From NCBI GenBank assembly GCA_014898425.1, contig RCSZ01000007.1, forward strand, positions 2,294,001 through 2,358,000: a DNA stretch of 64,000 bases. Reading direction: 5' to 3'. This document shows, one piece after another, positions 62,384 to 64,000 of this stretch (the first letter of the stretch is position 1; the number at the start of each line of letters is the position of its first letter). The translations under genes were made by a program, and so were the position numbers. The stretch is from Botryotinia globosa. Taxonomy: Eukaryota > Ascomycota > Leotiomycetes > Helotiales > Sclerotiniaceae. Under the pieces are notes generated by a model. It ran no database searches. It saw only the letters and a list, made by a program, of their open reading frames with translations, and was not told the DNA's origin.

Positions 62384-64000
62384 GGAACATACGCAAAACT
62401 GTACCCCTTTCTCACTAACGGTAAATCCTTGGGCGTGTGCAGGTAACCATTCAAATATTCAAACATCCACTCAAACACTTATTATATAAAATTTACTCAC
62501 AAACTTTAATAAAGCTAATTCAGAAATCTCTGAATAAGGATATTATACACAACAAGGTTCAAAATTAACTCAACCGGGTACTTTAGTCAAACTCAGTGGA
62601 GATGTTTAAATCTGAGTAAGCAACGCCTTGTATGTGTAAGCGTTTTTTTACTTCCACCAATGTTCCCAACCCCCTGACTCCCAACCGCCAAAAATGATCA
62701 CCACAACCCACCAACCACCAACCACCAACCACCAACCATCAATCACACCACACCACACACCACACCACCCCATTTCCTGAGAAGAAGAGGACCTGGTGGA
62801 CATGATGGCTAATTCAAACCTTGAAACAAAATCAACCAACAACCTTTACTTTCTTGTTTTCCTGGTTGTTGTTGAACCCGCTCGTCAAACGGTCTACGGG
62901 AGATACTATTCAACCATCTAAACACCTAATCTACCCGCAATCTGCCAGGCCAAGACCCCAAGCAACCACCAGATGCTGTACCACTGTCATACTGTGAATC
63001 AAAATTGACCCTTGTCACGTTAGATACTAGTCTCGTCAGAACCAAAGCCAGTCAGCCACGAAATATAAACCGTTCGAGGGACTCTCTCGGAGGGAGGGAT
63101 CAAATGATTCCCATCACATCCATTGATGCATTAGCAACTTCAACCCTTTCGATGCAGCCCGATTTCCGTCTATTCGGAAAACTGATACAAGGGATCTGGA
63201 ATCAGCCAAGGGTAAAGCACAGAAATTCATAACCCAAGGATTTATTTCGCCCCCTCTTCCGTTTTGCATTACCTCACTTTCTTAACGAATCACCATGAAC
63301 GTCCAATCGACTAGCACACCTTACCGAGTGTATTGTAATATTGAGCAAAGATCCTCAGCGCGTCAGCACAGTTTGTAAGGCTAACGCTGCCTCACACACT
63401 CCCTGCCCAAACCCACTTTCTCTTATGAATGTATGAATGATATTACTACCGTACGAGCCTGTCCTTTCAGATTCGATAGAGAAAAGCTATGTAACAGAGC
63501 TTAGAATGCATAGTGCACAGTGCACAGCGTCCCTCATCCAATTGCTTCAAATCATGGCCGGCGTCGTATCTCTCTAATGAAATTTGTCATTTGACTACTT
63601 GCTTTTCTCTCTTCTCCATCGTACAATATATATTTCAGATGGTGCGCAGAAAGTACCTAGATCACAGGGCTATTTGCTGCATATGCCTGAGTATATCACT
63701 TTCCTTAACTTTTATACAGAAAACATGTAAGCAGTGATTTCTTATCATGTCTGGCGACAACTTCTTGAAATTTCTTCAGAACACTGATACTTATTATGAT
63801 ATAGACTTCATCAGTAGAACATATCTTCCATGCACGCCCACCAGTTTGAATTCGGAAACGACGATACCATTGTTTGAAATCAGAAGGACGGATGGATTGG
63901 CCATTGCCTACAGTCCCAATAATATAGTGGTATTGGCAGTGTGGTGATGGATGCACGATCAACGGAGTCTCCCCAATCGTATCGATCAGGCATTAAACGT
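62384..64000. other. Ordinary-composition DNA without a supported gene
   Basis: Contains a CCACCAACCA low-complexity run (62,656-62,770). ATG frames such as 63,747-63,947 (66 codons, plus) show no family resemblance, lack splice partners I trust, and run against an open frame on the other strand. A gene beginning beyond the window edge could have its flank here. Confidence 0.4.

Noticed and set aside
63747..63947. 66-codon ATG frame on the plus strand near the window end
   Set aside because: No family resemblance, overlapped by an equally open antisense frame, and no convincing upstream exon.

Overview
The window reads as filamentous ascomycete (Pezizomycotina) nuclear DNA. Genes are intron-poor with short introns (50-71 nt), GT-AG borders and CTAAC/CTAAT branch points. 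About two thirds of the window is extremely AT-rich DNA of the kind made by repeat-induced point mutation (RIP). A leotiomycete such as a member of the Sclerotiniaceae would fit, but that assignment is inference and rests on general resemblance only.

Positions 1 to about 43,400 form one AT-rich block with no intact gene. It is a layered graveyard of mutated transposable elements. I could pair up these families by eye: a ~5.5 kb LINE-like family (A; copies ending at 7,346, 31,880 and about 39,709, plus a 5' fragment at 24.5 kb), a ~0.88 kb family with inverted ends (B; six copies or pieces), a ~0.7 kb family with a GC-rich hairpin end and an internal 19-bp repeat (C; four copies), and a large duplicated segment (D, parts E-F-G). 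In the 26.2-39.9 kb interval two LINE copies sit inside one copy of part G. The second LINE itself carries a 550-bp insertion and a 556-bp miniature LTR element (TRIM) with perfect 5-bp target duplications. A 122-bp solo-LTR-like sequence that escaped mutation lies at 14.45 kb.

From 43,416 the composition changes abruptly to ordinary coding DNA. In order: a capsular-polysaccharide-synthesis-type glycosyltransferase (minus), a Ser/Pro-rich protein with a C-terminal Cys cluster (minus), a 2 kb intergenic region with a ~300-bp AAAT microsatellite, a Ser/Thr/Arg-rich coiled-coil protein with a possible link to the augmin subunit HAUS8 (plus), a BCAS3-type WD40 protein (minus, two exons), DPM2, the small subunit of dolichol-phosphate-mannose synthase (minus, three exons, the first contributing only the start codon), and the splicing factor CWC22 (plus). 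These are mostly single-copy housekeeping genes with no operon-like logic. DPM2 and CWC22 are divergent and share a 571-bp intergenic region.

A 1.45 kb AT-rich insert at 60,933-62,379 is bounded by 32-bp inverted repeats and a 4-bp TGTA duplication, so it looks like a mutated TIR DNA transposon. The last 1.6 kb has normal composition but no gene I can support.
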